Assembly (NCBI GenBank): GCA_963788215.1
Contig: CAWBFX010000003.1
Location: 248,001 to 312,000, forward strand
Length of the DNA stretch: 64,000 nucleotides
Source: AC-32 sp963788215
GTDB lineage: Bacteria > Actinomycetota > Thermoleophilia > Gaiellales > Gaiellaceae
Direction: 5' to 3'
The position numbers were made by a program, and so were the translations under genes. The notes beneath the pieces were generated by a model. That model worked only from the letters and a program-made list of their open reading frames with translations. It did not search any database and was not told the DNA's origin. Shown here in pieces: positions 24,245 to 32,947 of the stretch (within the stretch, counting starts at the first letter, position 1; each line of letters begins with the position of its first letter).

Positions 24245-26884
24245 CTACTTGATCCTGAATTTCACCACTTTGCGCGTGATCGGGCGGCCGGTGGTGGGGA
24301 CGGCGACGAGTTTGATGCGGTACGGACCGGCCGCGAGGCGGTTCCCGTCGGGGTCGCGGCCGGTCAGTCCGATCGCGACCTGGCCCGGAAGGACGTCGCG
24401 CAGGCGCGCCAGCAGGCCGAGCCGCTCTCCGCCCCGCCACAGGTCGACGTCGAGCCTCGCGAGCGGTTGGACCTGCGGGCCCGTCTCGAGCTGCTGCAGG
24501 GCGCCTGCTCGCAGTGAGAGCACGGCCGGGGTCGTATCGGACGGCTTGAACGCGCTCGCCGAGAGCGCGATGCGCGAAAGCGCCGGCGGAGCGTCGGCCG
24601 CGAACGTGATCGCCCACGGCACGCGCAGCGGGGCAGCTCCACGCGGGAGCAGGAGCACGGCGCCTTCGGCCGAGCCCGCGGTCGGCGGTGCCCCGCGCAG
24701 GCGTGCGACGAGACGGATGACGGTCGAGCCGCCGGGCTTGAGCCGAACGTGCGCGGGGACAGGCGTGATCTCCAGGCCACCTGCGCCCGCGTTCTCGATC
24801 CGCACGCGGAGCTTCCGCGACGAGACGTTGCGCAGGAGGAGATGCTGCGTCGCGTGCCAGCCGTCCCCCCGCGCACGTCCGAAGGCGAGTGAGTCGGGCT
24901 CCGCGGAGACCTCGGCGGTGGCCGCTGCGCCGGCGTCGACGAGGCCTCCTCCCTGCTCCGTGACGCTCGTTCCCGCGAGCGGCTCTGCGCTCCCGGCGAG
25001 CAGGCTCTTCAGGTCGGCCGCGCGCAGGTCGGGGCGAAGCTCGGCGAGCAGCGCTGCGACGCCCGTGACCACCGCGGCGGCCGCGCTCGTGCCGTTGACC
25101 GTGCCGAAGCGGGCGGAGCCGTCGTCGTTGCGGCCCGGCTCGGCGGTCGCCAGCACGACCCCCGGCGCGACGAGGTCGGGCTTCACGCGAGCGTCGAAAG
25201 CCAGTCCCTGCGACGAGAACGGCGCGATCCCGCCCTCGGATCCGTTGGGCAAGGTCGCGGGCAGCCCGATCGAGGCGACGGCCTCGCGGCCGCGGCTGAG
25301 CGAGTCGATGACGCCGCGCGCGACCCGTTCCGGGATGCTGACCACCGGGATGCCGACGTTCTCGTCCAGGCCGAGGCCGCCCGCAGGCAGCGAGACGCCG
25401 TGGACGACGACCGCGCGTGCGCCCGCCTGGGCCGCGTACTCGATGGCGAGCCGCGGGTCGCCCCCCGAGGGGACGAAGGCGGCGCGGCCGGCGACGAGGC
25501 TGACGCCCGTGCCGTCGAAGTAGTCCGAGAGCGCAGGCGAGGATCCCGGAGCCGGCTCCCGCGGAGGGGCCAGCGAGAGCTCGAGCGGGCCGGCCGAGGT
25601 GACCGCGCCGGCGAGCGGCAGCTTGCGGTCGAGCAGCAGCTTCAGGCCGGTTCGAACCACGACGGGCACCTGCTCCACGCGCGTGCGCAGGTCGGAGGCG
25701 CCGACGGTGAGCGCGGCCGGCGCGCCGCCGGGGCTGGCGATGCTGCCGTACCCGGGGCCGGCAGGCCCGTCGTTTCCGGCGGGCGCGACGACGAGCGTGT
25801 CGAGCTGGAGAGCTCCCTGCACCGCTCGGGCCTCGGGCGAGTCGGCGAAGGCCGCATAGGGCGCCGCAACGCCGACGAGGGCGATCCGGGCGGCGTCATG
25901 GGCGTCGCCGTCGAGGTTCGGGTCGACCGCGCGCTCGAGGCCGGCGATCAGCTGGTCGGTCCGTGCGTACACGGCCCACTTGCCCGTCTGGTCGAGCTGC
26001 CAGCCCGCAATTCTGATCGGCAGGACGGAGGCGCCGGTCGCCACTCCCGAGATCCCGCCCGGCCCACCCGCACCGACGAGGAGGCCTGCCATCTCGGTGC
26101 CATGGTCTTCGCGGCGGCTCGACTCGCCCGGATCCGGGACGGCCGGTGCGCCGCTCCGCACCTCCGGGTCGACGACGTTGATGCCGTCCTGAATCCTCCC
26201 GCGCAGGTAGGGGTGCGCCGAGTCGACCCCGGTGTCCAGCAGCGCGATGCTGACCCCGCGCGCGTCGTAACCGGGGAGCAGGACCGACGGGAGCTGCCCT
26301 GCGCCGATCGCGAGCCCTTCGCGCCCGAGGAGCTGTGACGAGAGCGAGGCGGGGTAGGCGACTCGCACCGGATAGACCCCGGCCACCTCGTCCTGCCTCT
26401 CGAGCAGAGCGACGGCGCGGGCGTCGAGGGCGGCCGAGAAGCCGTTCAGGACGCGCGCGAAGCTGAAGTCGACGCGCACCTGGATCCCGTGGACGCTGAG
26501 CACCGTCAGGAGCTGCTTCTGCGAGGCGATCGCGGAGCGCGTCCACTCATGCTCCTGGCGCTGGGTTGCGAAGCCGCCGTGCTGTGCGACGCGCTGCGCC
26601 AGGGACGGGGCCTTGAGGACGACGAGCTCGCGCTGGCCGACCTCGACCGCAGGGCGCGGCCCTCCGACGAGGCCCTGCCACGACGACGCCTGCGAGCGAA
26701 GCGTGCGCTCGTGCGCTCCGCTCACGCCGAAGCCCACGACCAGGAGGGTCGCGGCCGCGACGATGATCGCCGCAGGCGCGACCCCTCGCGCCTCAGCGGC
26801 GTAGGCTCGACGGAGCCGCCCAGGAGCGGAGGCCGCGGCTTCGCCGCGGCCGGGAGCGGGCTCAGAGGCTCTGGGCGTACGCAT
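24245..26884 (-). CDS. Secreted subtilisin-like serine protease (S8) with PA insert
   Basis: About 879 residues. A basic N-terminus and one hydrophobic segment (PAAIIVAAATLLVVGFGVSG, about residues 37-56) serve as signal or anchor. A propeptide follows, then the peptidase: Asp in ALLDTGVDSAH (about 217), His in REDHGTEMAG (about 261), oxyanion Asn in VAPAGNDGPAG (about 371) and Ser in VNGTSAAAAVV (about 600). Between Asn and Ser lies a PA domain (about 405-540), as in lactocepin-like or pyrolysin-like proteases. The C-terminal 230 residues are Ig-like strands. It is exported and probably degrades external protein. ATG at 26884 overlaps the tsaD stop by 23 bases; TTG at 26893 is an alternative. 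Confidence 0.9.
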   Translation of the reverse strand: MRTPRASEPAPGRGEAAASAPGRLRRAYAAEARGVAPAAIIVAAATLLVVGFGVSGAHERTLRSQASSWQGLVGGPRPAVEVGQRELVVLKAPSLAQRVAQHGGFATQRQEHEWTRSAIASQKQLLTVLSVHGIQVRVDFSFARVLNGFSAALDARAVALLERQDEVAGVYPVRVAYPASLSSQLLGREGLAIGAGQLPSVLLPGYDARGVSIALLDTGVDSAHPYLRGRIQDGINVVDPEVRSGAPAVPDPGESSRREDHGTEMAGLLVGAGGPGGISGVATGASVLPIRIAGWQLDQTGKWAVYARTDQLIAGLERAVDPNLDGDAHDAARIALVGVAAPYAAFADSPEARAVQGALQLDTLVVAPAGNDGPAGPGYGSIASPGGAPAALTVGASDLRTRVEQVPVVVRTGLKLLLDRKLPLAGAVTSAGPLELSLAPPREPAPGSSPALSDYFDGTGVSLVAGRAAFVPSGGDPRLAIEYAAQAGARAVVVHGVSLPAGGLGLDENVGIPVVSIPERVARGVIDSLSRGREAVASIGLPATLPNGSEGGIAPFSSQGLAFDARVKPDLVAPGVVLATAEPGRNDDGSARFGTVNGTSAAAAVVTGVAALLAELRPDLRAADLKSLLAGSAEPLAGTSVTEQGGGLVDAGAAATAEVSAEPDSLAFGRARGDGWHATQHLLLRNVSSRKLRVRIENAGAGGLEITPVPAHVRLKPGGSTVIRLVARLRGAPPTAGSAEGAVLLLPRGAAPLRVPWAITFAADAPPALSRIALSASAFKPSDTTPAVLSLRAGALQQLETGPQVQPLARLDVDLWRGGERLGLLARLRDVLPGQVAIGLTGRDPDGNRLAAGPYRIKLVAVPTTGRPITRKVVKFRIK

Positions 26885-27845
26885 CCAGAGCAAGATAACG
26901 CGGAGACGGGACCGCCTCGGCGTAGCGCGCGGCCGAGGCGATCATCGCCGCGTTGTCCGTGCAGAGCGCGAGCGGCGGGGCGACGGCGTCGGGGAGGGTC
27001 GCGCGCAGCTCGGAGTTGGCGGCGACGCCGCCGACGATCGCGATCTTCTCGGCGCCGGTGCGCTCCGCAGCCTCCTCTGTGCGCTGGACGAGCGCGCGAA
27101 CGATCGCGCGCTGGTAGCTCGCGGCCAGATCAGCCTTCCGCTCCTCCACGTCCGCGTCGCGCGTCGCGTAGAGGAGCGCGGTCTTGACCCCCGAGAACGA
27201 GAAGTCGAGCCCGGGCACGCGCGCGACGGGGAAGTCGAAGGCGGTCGGGTCGCCTTCGCGCGCGAGCCGGTCGATCTCGGCCCCGCCCGGGTAGCCGAGA
27301 CCGAGGAGGCGCGCGCCCTTGTCGAAGGCCTCGCCGGCCGCGTCGTCGAGGCTGCGGCCGAGGACGGTGAAGGAGCCGGGCTCCTGGACGTCGAGCAGCA
27401 GCGTGTGCCCGCCGCTCGCGAGCAGGCAGAGAAACGGCGGCTCGACCGGCTCGGGCTGGAGGTAGAGCGAGGCGACGTGCCCCTGGAGGTGGTCGACCGG
27501 CACGAGCGGCTGGCCGCTCCCCCACGCCAGGGCCTTCGCCGCCGAGAGACCGACGAGCAGGGCGCCGATCAACCCCGGCCCCTGCGTCACGGCGACGCGG
27601 TCGATCCCGTCGAGCCCGCCGTCGCCGAGCGCCTCGCGCACGACCGGCAGCACGAGCTCGAGGTGGTGCCGCGACGCGACCTCCGGCACCACCCCGCCGA
27701 AGCGCGCGTGCAGGTGCGCCTGGGAGGAGACGACGTTGGACCGGATCGCGCCGTCGGCCGAGACGACCGCGGCGGCGGTCTCGTCACACGACGTCTCTAT
27801 CGCCAGGATCAGTGTGCGGCCGGTTCCTGGACCGGGTCTTTCCAC
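26862..27845 (-). CDS. tsaD: tRNA N6-adenosine threonylcarbamoyltransferase TsaD
   Basis: A protein of about 327 residues with the Kae1/TsaD ASKHA fold: ILAIETSCDETAAAVV, then HARFGGVVPEVASRHHLE with the metal-binding His pair, GPGLIGALLVGLSAAKALAW, LLASGGHTLLL and GGVAANSELR. It transfers threonylcarbamoyl to A37 of ANN-reading tRNAs with TsaB and TsaE, whose genes lie just upstream. Start choice: GTG at 27845 gives a 12-residue leader; CTG at 27812 would make a CTGA overlap with the rimI stop and place the initiator directly before ILAIETS. The latter fits homologue length better, but a standard codon was kept. Confidence 0.92.
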   Translation of the reverse strand: MERPGPGTGRTLILAIETSCDETAAAVVSADGAIRSNVVSSQAHLHARFGGVVPEVASRHHLELVLPVVREALGDGGLDGIDRVAVTQGPGLIGALLVGLSAAKALAWGSGQPLVPVDHLQGHVASLYLQPEPVEPPFLCLLASGGHTLLLDVQEPGSFTVLGRSLDDAAGEAFDKGARLLGLGYPGGAEIDRLAREGDPTAFDFPVARVPGLDFSFSGVKTALLYATRDADVEERKADLAASYQRAIVRALVQRTEEAAERTGAEKIAIVGGVAANSELRATLPDAVAPPLALCTDNAAMIASAARYAEAVPSPRYLALDAYAQSL

Positions 27846-28279
27846 ATGATCAAGGCGTCCTCGCGGTTGTCGGTGTAGTAGCCGCGCCGCACACCCCGGG
27901 CGCGGAAGCCCATCTCCTCGTAGAGCTTGATCGCCCCCGTGTTCGACACGCGGACCTCGAGCGTGTAGCCGCGGCGGCTGCGGCCGGAGGTGAGGTCGAA
28001 CAGGCGATTCAGGAGCAGCGAGGCGATCCCGTTGCGGCGGCGGTCCGGGTGGACCGCGACGTTCATCACGTGCCACGCGTCGACGTAGCGCGAGATCACC
28101 AGGTAGCCGACGAGCCGCCCGGTCTCGCTGTCGAACGCGCCCAGGCAAAGCGACGAGGGCTTCGAGAGCTCGCTCGCGAACATCGACCTCGACCACGGCG
28201 TCGGGTAGGACACGCGCTCGATCTCCTCGACCTCGTTCAGGTCGCGCAGCTCGAGCTTGCGCAGCTCGACGGTCGTCAT
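27809..28279 (-). CDS. rimI: Ribosomal-protein-alanine N-acetyltransferase RimI
   Basis: A 156-residue GNAT. Core signatures: YVDAWHVMNVAVHPDRRRNGIASLLLNRL is the V-x-x-x-x-R-x-x-G-I/V-A acetyl-CoA motif, and LEVRVSNTGAIKLYEEMGFRARGVRRGYYTDN is the RimI-specific end. RimI acetylates the N-terminal alanine of ribosomal protein S18 in E. coli; many actinobacterial copies have broader targets. It sits between tsaB and tsaD, a common arrangement. ATG at 28279 overlaps the tsaB stop by four bases. Confidence 0.9.
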   Translation of the reverse strand: MTTVELRKLELRDLNEVEEIERVSYPTPWSRSMFASELSKPSSLCLGAFDSETGRLVGYLVISRYVDAWHVMNVAVHPDRRRNGIASLLLNRLFDLTSGRSRRGYTLEVRVSNTGAIKLYEEMGFRARGVRRGYYTDNREDALIMWKDPVQEPAAH

Positions 28280-28860
28280 CGCTTCGCCTCCGCGTCCGGC
28301 ACTCGCAGGTAGAGCGGCTCGATCGCCTCGGCCGGGCCGAAGTCGCAGGCGAGCCGGGCGTGGAAGCGGGCGCGCACGAGATGGCGCTCGTCCTCGTCCG
28401 GCGGGACCTCCGCCCCGCGCTCCTCGAGGATCGAGCGGTAGCGAACCGCGCCGTCGCCGACGCAAACCGTGCCGGGCGCGAAGTCGAGCTTCTGCGGCGA
28501 GACGACCACCGGCCCGGCCGCGAACACCTCCCGCCGCCCGGCGTCGATCACGGGCAGCGCGCCGGGAGCGCCGGCCGCGAGCGCGTCAAGCGTGGAGACG
28601 CCTGCCGCGGGCAGGTCCAGCGCGAATGCGAGCCCGCGCGCTGCGGCGAGGCCGAGGCGCAACCCGGTGAAGCTTCCCGGGCCGGTCCCGACCGCGAGCC
28701 CGGTCAGGTCCGCGCGCCCGAGATCCGCATGGCGCAGCAGCTCGTCCGCGGCCTCGAGCACCGCAACCGCTCGGGAGACGCGTTCTCCCAGCAACTCGTC
28801 GTCCCTGACGAGCGCCGCCGTGGCCACGCTCGTGGCGGTGTCAAAAGCGAGAGTCAGCAC
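28276..28860 (-). CDS. tsaB: tRNA threonylcarbamoyladenosine biosynthesis protein TsaB
   Basis: A 194-residue ASKHA-fold protein: LTLAFDTATSVATAALV at the N-terminus and GTGPGSFTGLRLGLAAARGLAFAL, the TsaB hallmark. It lacks TsaD's metal-binding histidines and acts as scaffold and partner. Overlaps of 4 bases with rimI and 20 bases with tsaE indicate one transcript making the whole t6A complex except TsaC, which is not in this window. Confidence 0.92.
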   Translation of the reverse strand: MLTLAFDTATSVATAALVRDDELLGERVSRAVAVLEAADELLRHADLGRADLTGLAVGTGPGSFTGLRLGLAAARGLAFALDLPAAGVSTLDALAAGAPGALPVIDAGRREVFAAGPVVVSPQKLDFAPGTVCVGDGAVRYRSILEERGAEVPPDEDERHLVRARFHARLACDFGPAEAIEPLYLRVPDAEAKR

Positions 28861-29314
28861 CCCCGAAAAGTCCCCCGAAAAGTCGATCGAGCAGGGCTTT
28901 TTCCGAGCTCGCGAGCGTGATCATCCTATGCGCCGGATCCATGTGCGACAAACGTACCTCGGCACGCACCGGCGGCAACGCACCCGCCGCGGCCTCGGGC
29001 CACTCGACGAAGCAGATCGCGTCCTCGAAGTACGGCTCCAGGTCGCCCCACTCGGCCGCGGAGAAACCCTGGAAGCGAAAGAGGTCGAGATGCGACACGT
29101 CCGGGTCCGCCTCGTAGCGGTGGCCGATCGTGAACGTCGGGCTCGTGACCGCACCGGTGACCCCGAGCGCTCGGCAGGCACCGCGGACGAAGGTCGTCTT
29201 GCCGCTGCCGAGCTCGCCCGAGACGGTCACGACGTCGCCGGTGTGCAAGACGCTCGCGAGCCGGGTCGCGATCGCCTCCGTCTCCGCCGGCGAGCCGCTC
29301 GTCAGCTCGATCAC
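28841..29314 (-). CDS. tsaE: tRNA threonylcarbamoyladenosine biosynthesis ATPase TsaE
   Basis: A 157-residue P-loop protein: VSGELGSGKTTFVRGACRAL (Walker A), TSPTFTIGHRYE (switch I threonine) and VSHLDLFRF, then CFVEWPEAA, all family landmarks. TsaE binds at the TsaB-TsaD interface and uses ATP to reset it. GTG at 29314 makes a GTGA overlap with the GrpB-like gene stop, so it is coupled to that gene. The C-terminal 20 residues are read in the region shared with tsaB. Confidence 0.92.
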   Translation of the reverse strand: MIELTSGSPAETEAIATRLASVLHTGDVVTVSGELGSGKTTFVRGACRALGVTGAVTSPTFTIGHRYEADPDVSHLDLFRFQGFSAAEWGDLEPYFEDAICFVEWPEAAAGALPPVRAEVRLSHMDPAHRMITLASSEKALLDRLFGGLFGGADSRF

Positions 29315-29802
29315 GACCGAGCCCCGAGCACGCTCCGGATGAACGGCTCCTTGTCCCGGCCGCTGTACCAGGCGCTGAGCTCCGCGAGCTTCTCGCGTTT
29401 GAGCGACTCGTACTCCGCCGCGAGCCCGGGGTCGGCGCGGAGCGCGTCGCGGAACCGAACGAGGTCGTCCCACTGCGGGCTGCCCTGGCCGACGACGTGC
29501 ACGATCACCCCGCGCGGGACTGTGCCTCCCTTCCGGAAACGGTGCTCGCCCGGCCTGCTCTCTGCAGCAGCGTCCTCGTAGCCGAGCGCGACCAGGCGGG
29601 CGGCCGCCTCCGCCGGGAGGGGCGTGGACGAGACGGCGACCGCGATGTCGATCGTCGGCTTGCCCGCGAGACCCGGCACTGAGGTGCTGCCGACGTGCTC
29701 GATCGCGAGCGCCAGCCCGCCGAGTGCCTCTCGCAGCTGCCGCGCCTCCGCCTCGAAGCGCCCGGCCCAGGCGGGGTCGTAGGCACTCAGCTCGGGCGTC
29801 AG
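29311..29802 (-). CDS. GrpB family protein (UPF0157), nucleotidyltransferase-like
   Basis: About 163 residues. YDPAWAGRFEAEARQLREAL, IEHVGSTSVPGLAGKPTIDI and HVVGQGSPQWDDLVRFRDALRADP are signatures of GrpB/UPF0157, a fold related to nucleotidyltransferases and found fused to CoaE in some bacteria. No ATG, GTG or TTG precedes YDP in frame. A CTG at 29802 overlaps the stop of the upstream UDG gene (CTGA) and is the likely initiator by coupling. Function unknown; the family has no proven activity. It lies between a DNA glycosylase and the t6A genes. Confidence 0.82.
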   Translation of the reverse strand: MTPELSAYDPAWAGRFEAEARQLREALGGLALAIEHVGSTSVPGLAGKPTIDIAVAVSSTPLPAEAAARLVALGYEDAAAESRPGEHRFRKGGTVPRGVIVHVVGQGSPQWDDLVRFRDALRADPGLAAEYESLKREKLAELSAWYSGRDKEPFIRSVLGARS

Positions 29803-30452
29803 AAGAGGCCGAGCTGGACCGCGGGCTCCGCGGCGACCGGCGCCAGCACCGGCGGCGGCTCGAGCGGCACGGTCTCGCGGCCGAGCAGCTCCGGCAGCCG
29901 CGCGAAGTCCTGCTCGAGCACCGAGAGCATCGCCGGCGTGTACAGGGCCGCGGCGGGGTGATAGAGCGGGTAGAGCAGCACGTCGAACGCGCCGACCTTG
30001 AGCCGCTGCTCCTGCCCGTGGACCCGCGTGATGCCGGTCTCCTTGCCGCTCAGCTGTTTCGTCGCGTGGTTGCCGAGCGTCGCGATCACCTTCGGCTTGA
30101 TCAGCTCGACCTGGCGGAAGAGGTACGGCTCGCATGCTTCCTTCTCGTCCGGAACCGGGTCGCGGTTGCCCGGCGGGCGGCACTTGAGCACGTTGCAGAC
30201 GAAGACGTCCGCGCGCGTGAGGCCGATCCCGGCGAGCAGCTTGTCGAGCAGCTTCCCCGCCTGGCCGACGAACGGCAGGCCCTGCTTGTCCTCGTGGAAG
30301 CCGGGCGCCTCGCCGACGAACATCAGGTCCGCGTCCGGGTTCCCGTTGCCGAAGACGACCTGCGTGCGACCCTCGTGCAACCGGCAGCGCGTGCAACCAG
30401 CTACCTGGCGGGAGAGGATCTCGAGCTCGGTCAAGGACTCAGCAGCAGCCAC
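29799..30452 (-). CDS. udg: Uracil-DNA glycosylase, family 4 (4Fe-4S)
   Basis: A 217-residue glycosylase. Active-site block MFVGEAPGFHEDKQGLPFVG, the C-x2-C near the N-terminus (GCTRCRLHEGR), C-N-V-L-K-C with a later Cys 16 residues on (EACEPYLF) for the Fe-S cluster, and YPLYHPAAAL with the terminal His motif. It removes uracil from DNA in base excision repair; family 4 is typical of actinobacteria and thermophiles. GTG at 30452 gives VAAAESLTELEILSRQV; a TTG at 30485 would add eleven residues. It overlaps the FmdB-like gene by 14 bases. Confidence 0.9.
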   Translation of the reverse strand: MAAAESLTELEILSRQVAGCTRCRLHEGRTQVVFGNGNPDADLMFVGEAPGFHEDKQGLPFVGQAGKLLDKLLAGIGLTRADVFVCNVLKCRPPGNRDPVPDEKEACEPYLFRQVELIKPKVIATLGNHATKQLSGKETGITRVHGQEQRLKVGAFDVLLYPLYHPAAALYTPAMLSVLEQDFARLPELLGRETVPLEPPPVLAPVAAEPAVQLGLF

Positions 30453-30645
30453 AGGATCCGCCGCAACAGCCGCCCGAACTTCCAAAGCTGGTCGGCTGAT
30501 CGGCGGCGCCGTGTCGCGCGAAGACGGAGAACTGCTTGCGCACGTTCTCGGACGCGCAGTCGGGGCAGTCCGGTTCAGAACCGTTCCGGACGAGCTCCTC
30601 GAAGTGCGACTCGCACTCCATGCAGACGTATTCGTAGATCGGCAC
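30439..30645 (-). CDS. FmdB-family zinc-ribbon protein with cysteine-rich tail
   Basis: A 68-residue protein starting at GTG 30645: PIYEYVCMECESHFEEL, with C-M-E-C and C-P-D-C pairs forming the FmdB zinc ribbon, originally seen in formamidase regulation. The last 12 residues (GGCCGGSCGCC) are a second metal-binding-looking patch not part of the usual domain. Such proteins are small cytoplasmic regulators or metal carriers of unproven role. It begins a transcript that runs through UDG, GrpB, tsaEB, rimI, tsaD and the protease. Confidence 0.8.
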   Translation of the reverse strand: MPIYEYVCMECESHFEELVRNGSEPDCPDCASENVRKQFSVFARHGAADQPTSFGSSGGCCGGSCGCC

Positions 30646-30683
30646 CGTGTCAGCAGACCCTAGCAACGGGTCCGAATCTTCGG

Positions 30684-32318
30684 CTACGGGTCGGACGGAA
30701 GCTCGAAGTAGAACGTCGAGCCGCCGCCGAGCCGCGAGCGCACGCCGATCGTGCCGCCCATCCGCCGAACGAGCTCGCGGCAGATGTAGAGCCCGAGACC
30801 GGTGCCCGTGACCGCCCGCCCCGCGCTGCCGCGGTAGAACCTCTCGAAGACGGAGTCGTGCTCCGAGGCCGGGATTCCCATTCCCTCGTCGGCGACTTCG
30901 ACCCGCACACGCCCCTCGGCGCGCGCGGTCGAGACCGTGACCTCGCCGCCGTCCGGCGAGTACTTGACCGCGTTGTCGATCAGGTTGACGAGCACCTGCT
31001 CGATCCGGTCGGGGTCGCCCACGGCGGTCGCGGAGCCATTCGCCGCGGCCTTGAGCGTGACCGACTCGGGCGCCTGCTCGCGCATCGTCTCGACCGCGCG
31101 CCGGACGAGGTCGCCCAGGTCGACGGGCTCGCGCTCGACCTGCAGGTCGCCACGGTCGAGGCGGCTCGCGAGCAGGACGTCCTCCGTGATCTGCGTCAGC
31201 CGGCGGCCCTGGCTGCCGATCATCTCGAGCAGCTGGCGGCGCCGCTCGGGAGCGAGCTCGATGTCCTCGCGAAGGAGGGTCATGGCGGCGCCGAGGACCG
31301 CGGTCATCGGCGTCCGCAGCTCGTGTGAGATCGAGGCGACGAAATCGCTCTTCGCCTCGTCGAGGCGCCGCTCGATCGTCAGGTCCCGGAAGGCGTAGAC
31401 GATCCCGCCCGGACTGCGGACCGCGAGGAAGGACAGCCAGAGCTCGCGCCCGTCGAGCTCGACCGGCAGGGTCACCGCGCGCGCCGGCGCCCAGCCTGCC
31501 GAGACCGGGATCTCGGCGGCGAGCCTCTCCCAGCCGACGAAGACGTGCTCGGCGGGAACGTCGAGGACATCCTCACGGTCGCGGCCGGTGACCAGCTCCG
31601 CCGCGCGGTTCCAGAAGCGGATGCAGCCCTCGTCGTCCAGCAGGAAGATCCCGTCGCCGACGGCCTCGAGCACGCGCGCGGCGTGCTCGCGCTCGGCGGC
31701 GGCCGCCTCGGCGCTGGCGCGAGCGGCCGCCTCGGCCTGCGCGCGCTCGTGCAGCAGCGCGTTGCGTACCGCTGCGGCCATCAGCCCGACCAGGCCCTCG
31801 GCGAGCTCGAGATGCTCCGGCCCGTACTGGAAGCGCTCGTGCATCAGCTGCACGACGCCGACGACCTCGCCCTCGTGCTTGACCGGCAGCATCATCGCCG
31901 ACTGCACGCCGGGCGGCCCCTCCTCGGGCACCTTCCGCATCTGGCCTTCCTTGTCGACGTCGTAGTAGACGCCCGTCGGCTCCTTGACCTGCTCCGGGAC
32001 GTCGTTGACGACGAGCGGCTCGCCGCTGACGATCACGCGGCTCTGCATCCCGCCGCCCTCGCGGTTGAGGTCGAGCGGCGGCAGCAGCGCCGGGTCGAGC
32101 TTCTCGCCGTCGACGAGCGCGTAGTCGCAGTAGATCCGGCCGGTGGCCGAGTCGAAGGACGAGACGATCACGCCGCCGTGCGGGACGGCGTCGGCCAGGA
32201 GCTCGTGGAAGCGGTCGTAGACGCGTTCGAGCTCGAGGGTCTCGTTCAGGTAGCGCGCGGCGGCCAGCAGCAGCTCGGCCTTCTCTGCCCCCACTCGACG
32301 GCCCGCGTGACGGCCCAC
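30684..32318 (-). CDS. Sensor histidine kinase, GAF-PAS-HisKA-HATPase
   Basis: A 544-residue soluble kinase. A GAF domain (about 20-190) leads through an alanine-rich coiled helix (190-215) to a PAS domain (213-315; LEAVGDGIFLLDDEGCIRFW). The HisKA helix has the phospho-acceptor His 332 in SISHELRTPMTAV. The ATPase end holds the N box (NLIDNAVKYSPDGGEV), G1 (VADEGMGIPASE) and G2 (GTGLGLYICRELV). There is no membrane segment, so the signal is probably intracellular. No response regulator is next to it. GTG at 32318 was used; a second GTG at 32294 is also possible. It lies 39 bases upstream of the FmdB gene, same strand. Confidence 0.9.
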   Translation of the reverse strand: MGRHAGRRVGAEKAELLLAAARYLNETLELERVYDRFHELLADAVPHGGVIVSSFDSATGRIYCDYALVDGEKLDPALLPPLDLNREGGGMQSRVIVSGEPLVVNDVPEQVKEPTGVYYDVDKEGQMRKVPEEGPPGVQSAMMLPVKHEGEVVGVVQLMHERFQYGPEHLELAEGLVGLMAAAVRNALLHERAQAEAAARASAEAAAAEREHAARVLEAVGDGIFLLDDEGCIRFWNRAAELVTGRDREDVLDVPAEHVFVGWERLAAEIPVSAGWAPARAVTLPVELDGRELWLSFLAVRSPGGIVYAFRDLTIERRLDEAKSDFVASISHELRTPMTAVLGAAMTLLREDIELAPERRRQLLEMIGSQGRRLTQITEDVLLASRLDRGDLQVEREPVDLGDLVRRAVETMREQAPESVTLKAAANGSATAVGDPDRIEQVLVNLIDNAVKYSPDGGEVTVSTARAEGRVRVEVADEGMGIPASEHDSVFERFYRGSAGRAVTGTGLGLYICRELVRRMGGTIGVRSRLGGGSTFYFELPSDP

Positions 32319-32341
32319 GTTGTGCTCATCATGCCCTAGTC

Positions 32342-32905
32342 ATGTTCGAACCGCTCGATCCGCGGCTGGAAGGACGCATCGTTGTCCTCGAGCCCCTTGG
32401 CGAGCGGCATGTCCCCGACCTGCGCGAGGCGGCCGCAGACGAGCGCGCGTGGCGCTGGATGCTGACGACCGACTTCGACGTCTGGCTCCGCTACACGCTC
32501 GGAAGCGATTCGTATCACCCGTTCGCTGTGCTGCGGGACGGCCGCGCGGTGGGCTCGACGAGCTACCTGTCGCTGGCGCCGGAGCACCTTCGGCTCGAGA
32601 TCGGCAACACATGGCTCACGCCCTCCGAGTGGGGCACGGGCGCGAACACCGAAGCGAAGTACCTGTTGCTCCGGCACGCGTTCGAGGAGCTCGGCTGCAG
32701 GCGCGTCGAGTTCAAGACGGACGCGAAGAACGAGCGGGCACGCGCGGCCCTGGCGGCGATCCCGTCGGAGTTCGAGGGGATCCACCGAAAGCATCAGGTC
32801 GTCCGCGGCAGCGAGCGGCGCGACTCGGCCTGGTACGCGGTGATCGACGACGACTGGCCGCAGGTGAAGACAGCGCTCGAGGGTCGGATACAGGCCAAGA
32901 GCTAG
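32342..32905 (+). CDS. GNAT acetyltransferase, RimJ/RimL-like
   Basis: A 187-residue GNAT of the RimJ/L type: IVVLEPLGERHVPDL at the start, EIGNTWLTPSEWGTGANTEAKYLLLRHAFEELGCRRVEFKTDAKNERAR pattern in the core and a terminal SAWYAVIDDDWP. Such proteins acetylate N-terminal residues of ribosomal proteins or small amines. The canonical R-x-x-G-x-G/A loop is replaced by EWGTGANTEA, which is typical of this subfamily. Divergent from the histidine kinase with only 23 bases between starts, so promoters must overlap. Confidence 0.83.
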   Translation: MFEPLDPRLEGRIVVLEPLGERHVPDLREAAADERAWRWMLTTDFDVWLRYTLGSDSYHPFAVLRDGRAVGSTSYLSLAPEHLRLEIGNTWLTPSEWGTGANTEAKYLLLRHAFEELGCRRVEFKTDAKNERARAALAAIPSEFEGIHRKHQVVRGSERRDSAWYAVIDDDWPQVKTALEGRIQAKS

Positions 32906-32947
32906 ACTTCGCCTTGCCCGGCATCCGCTAAGGAGCTGGAGCTTCAG

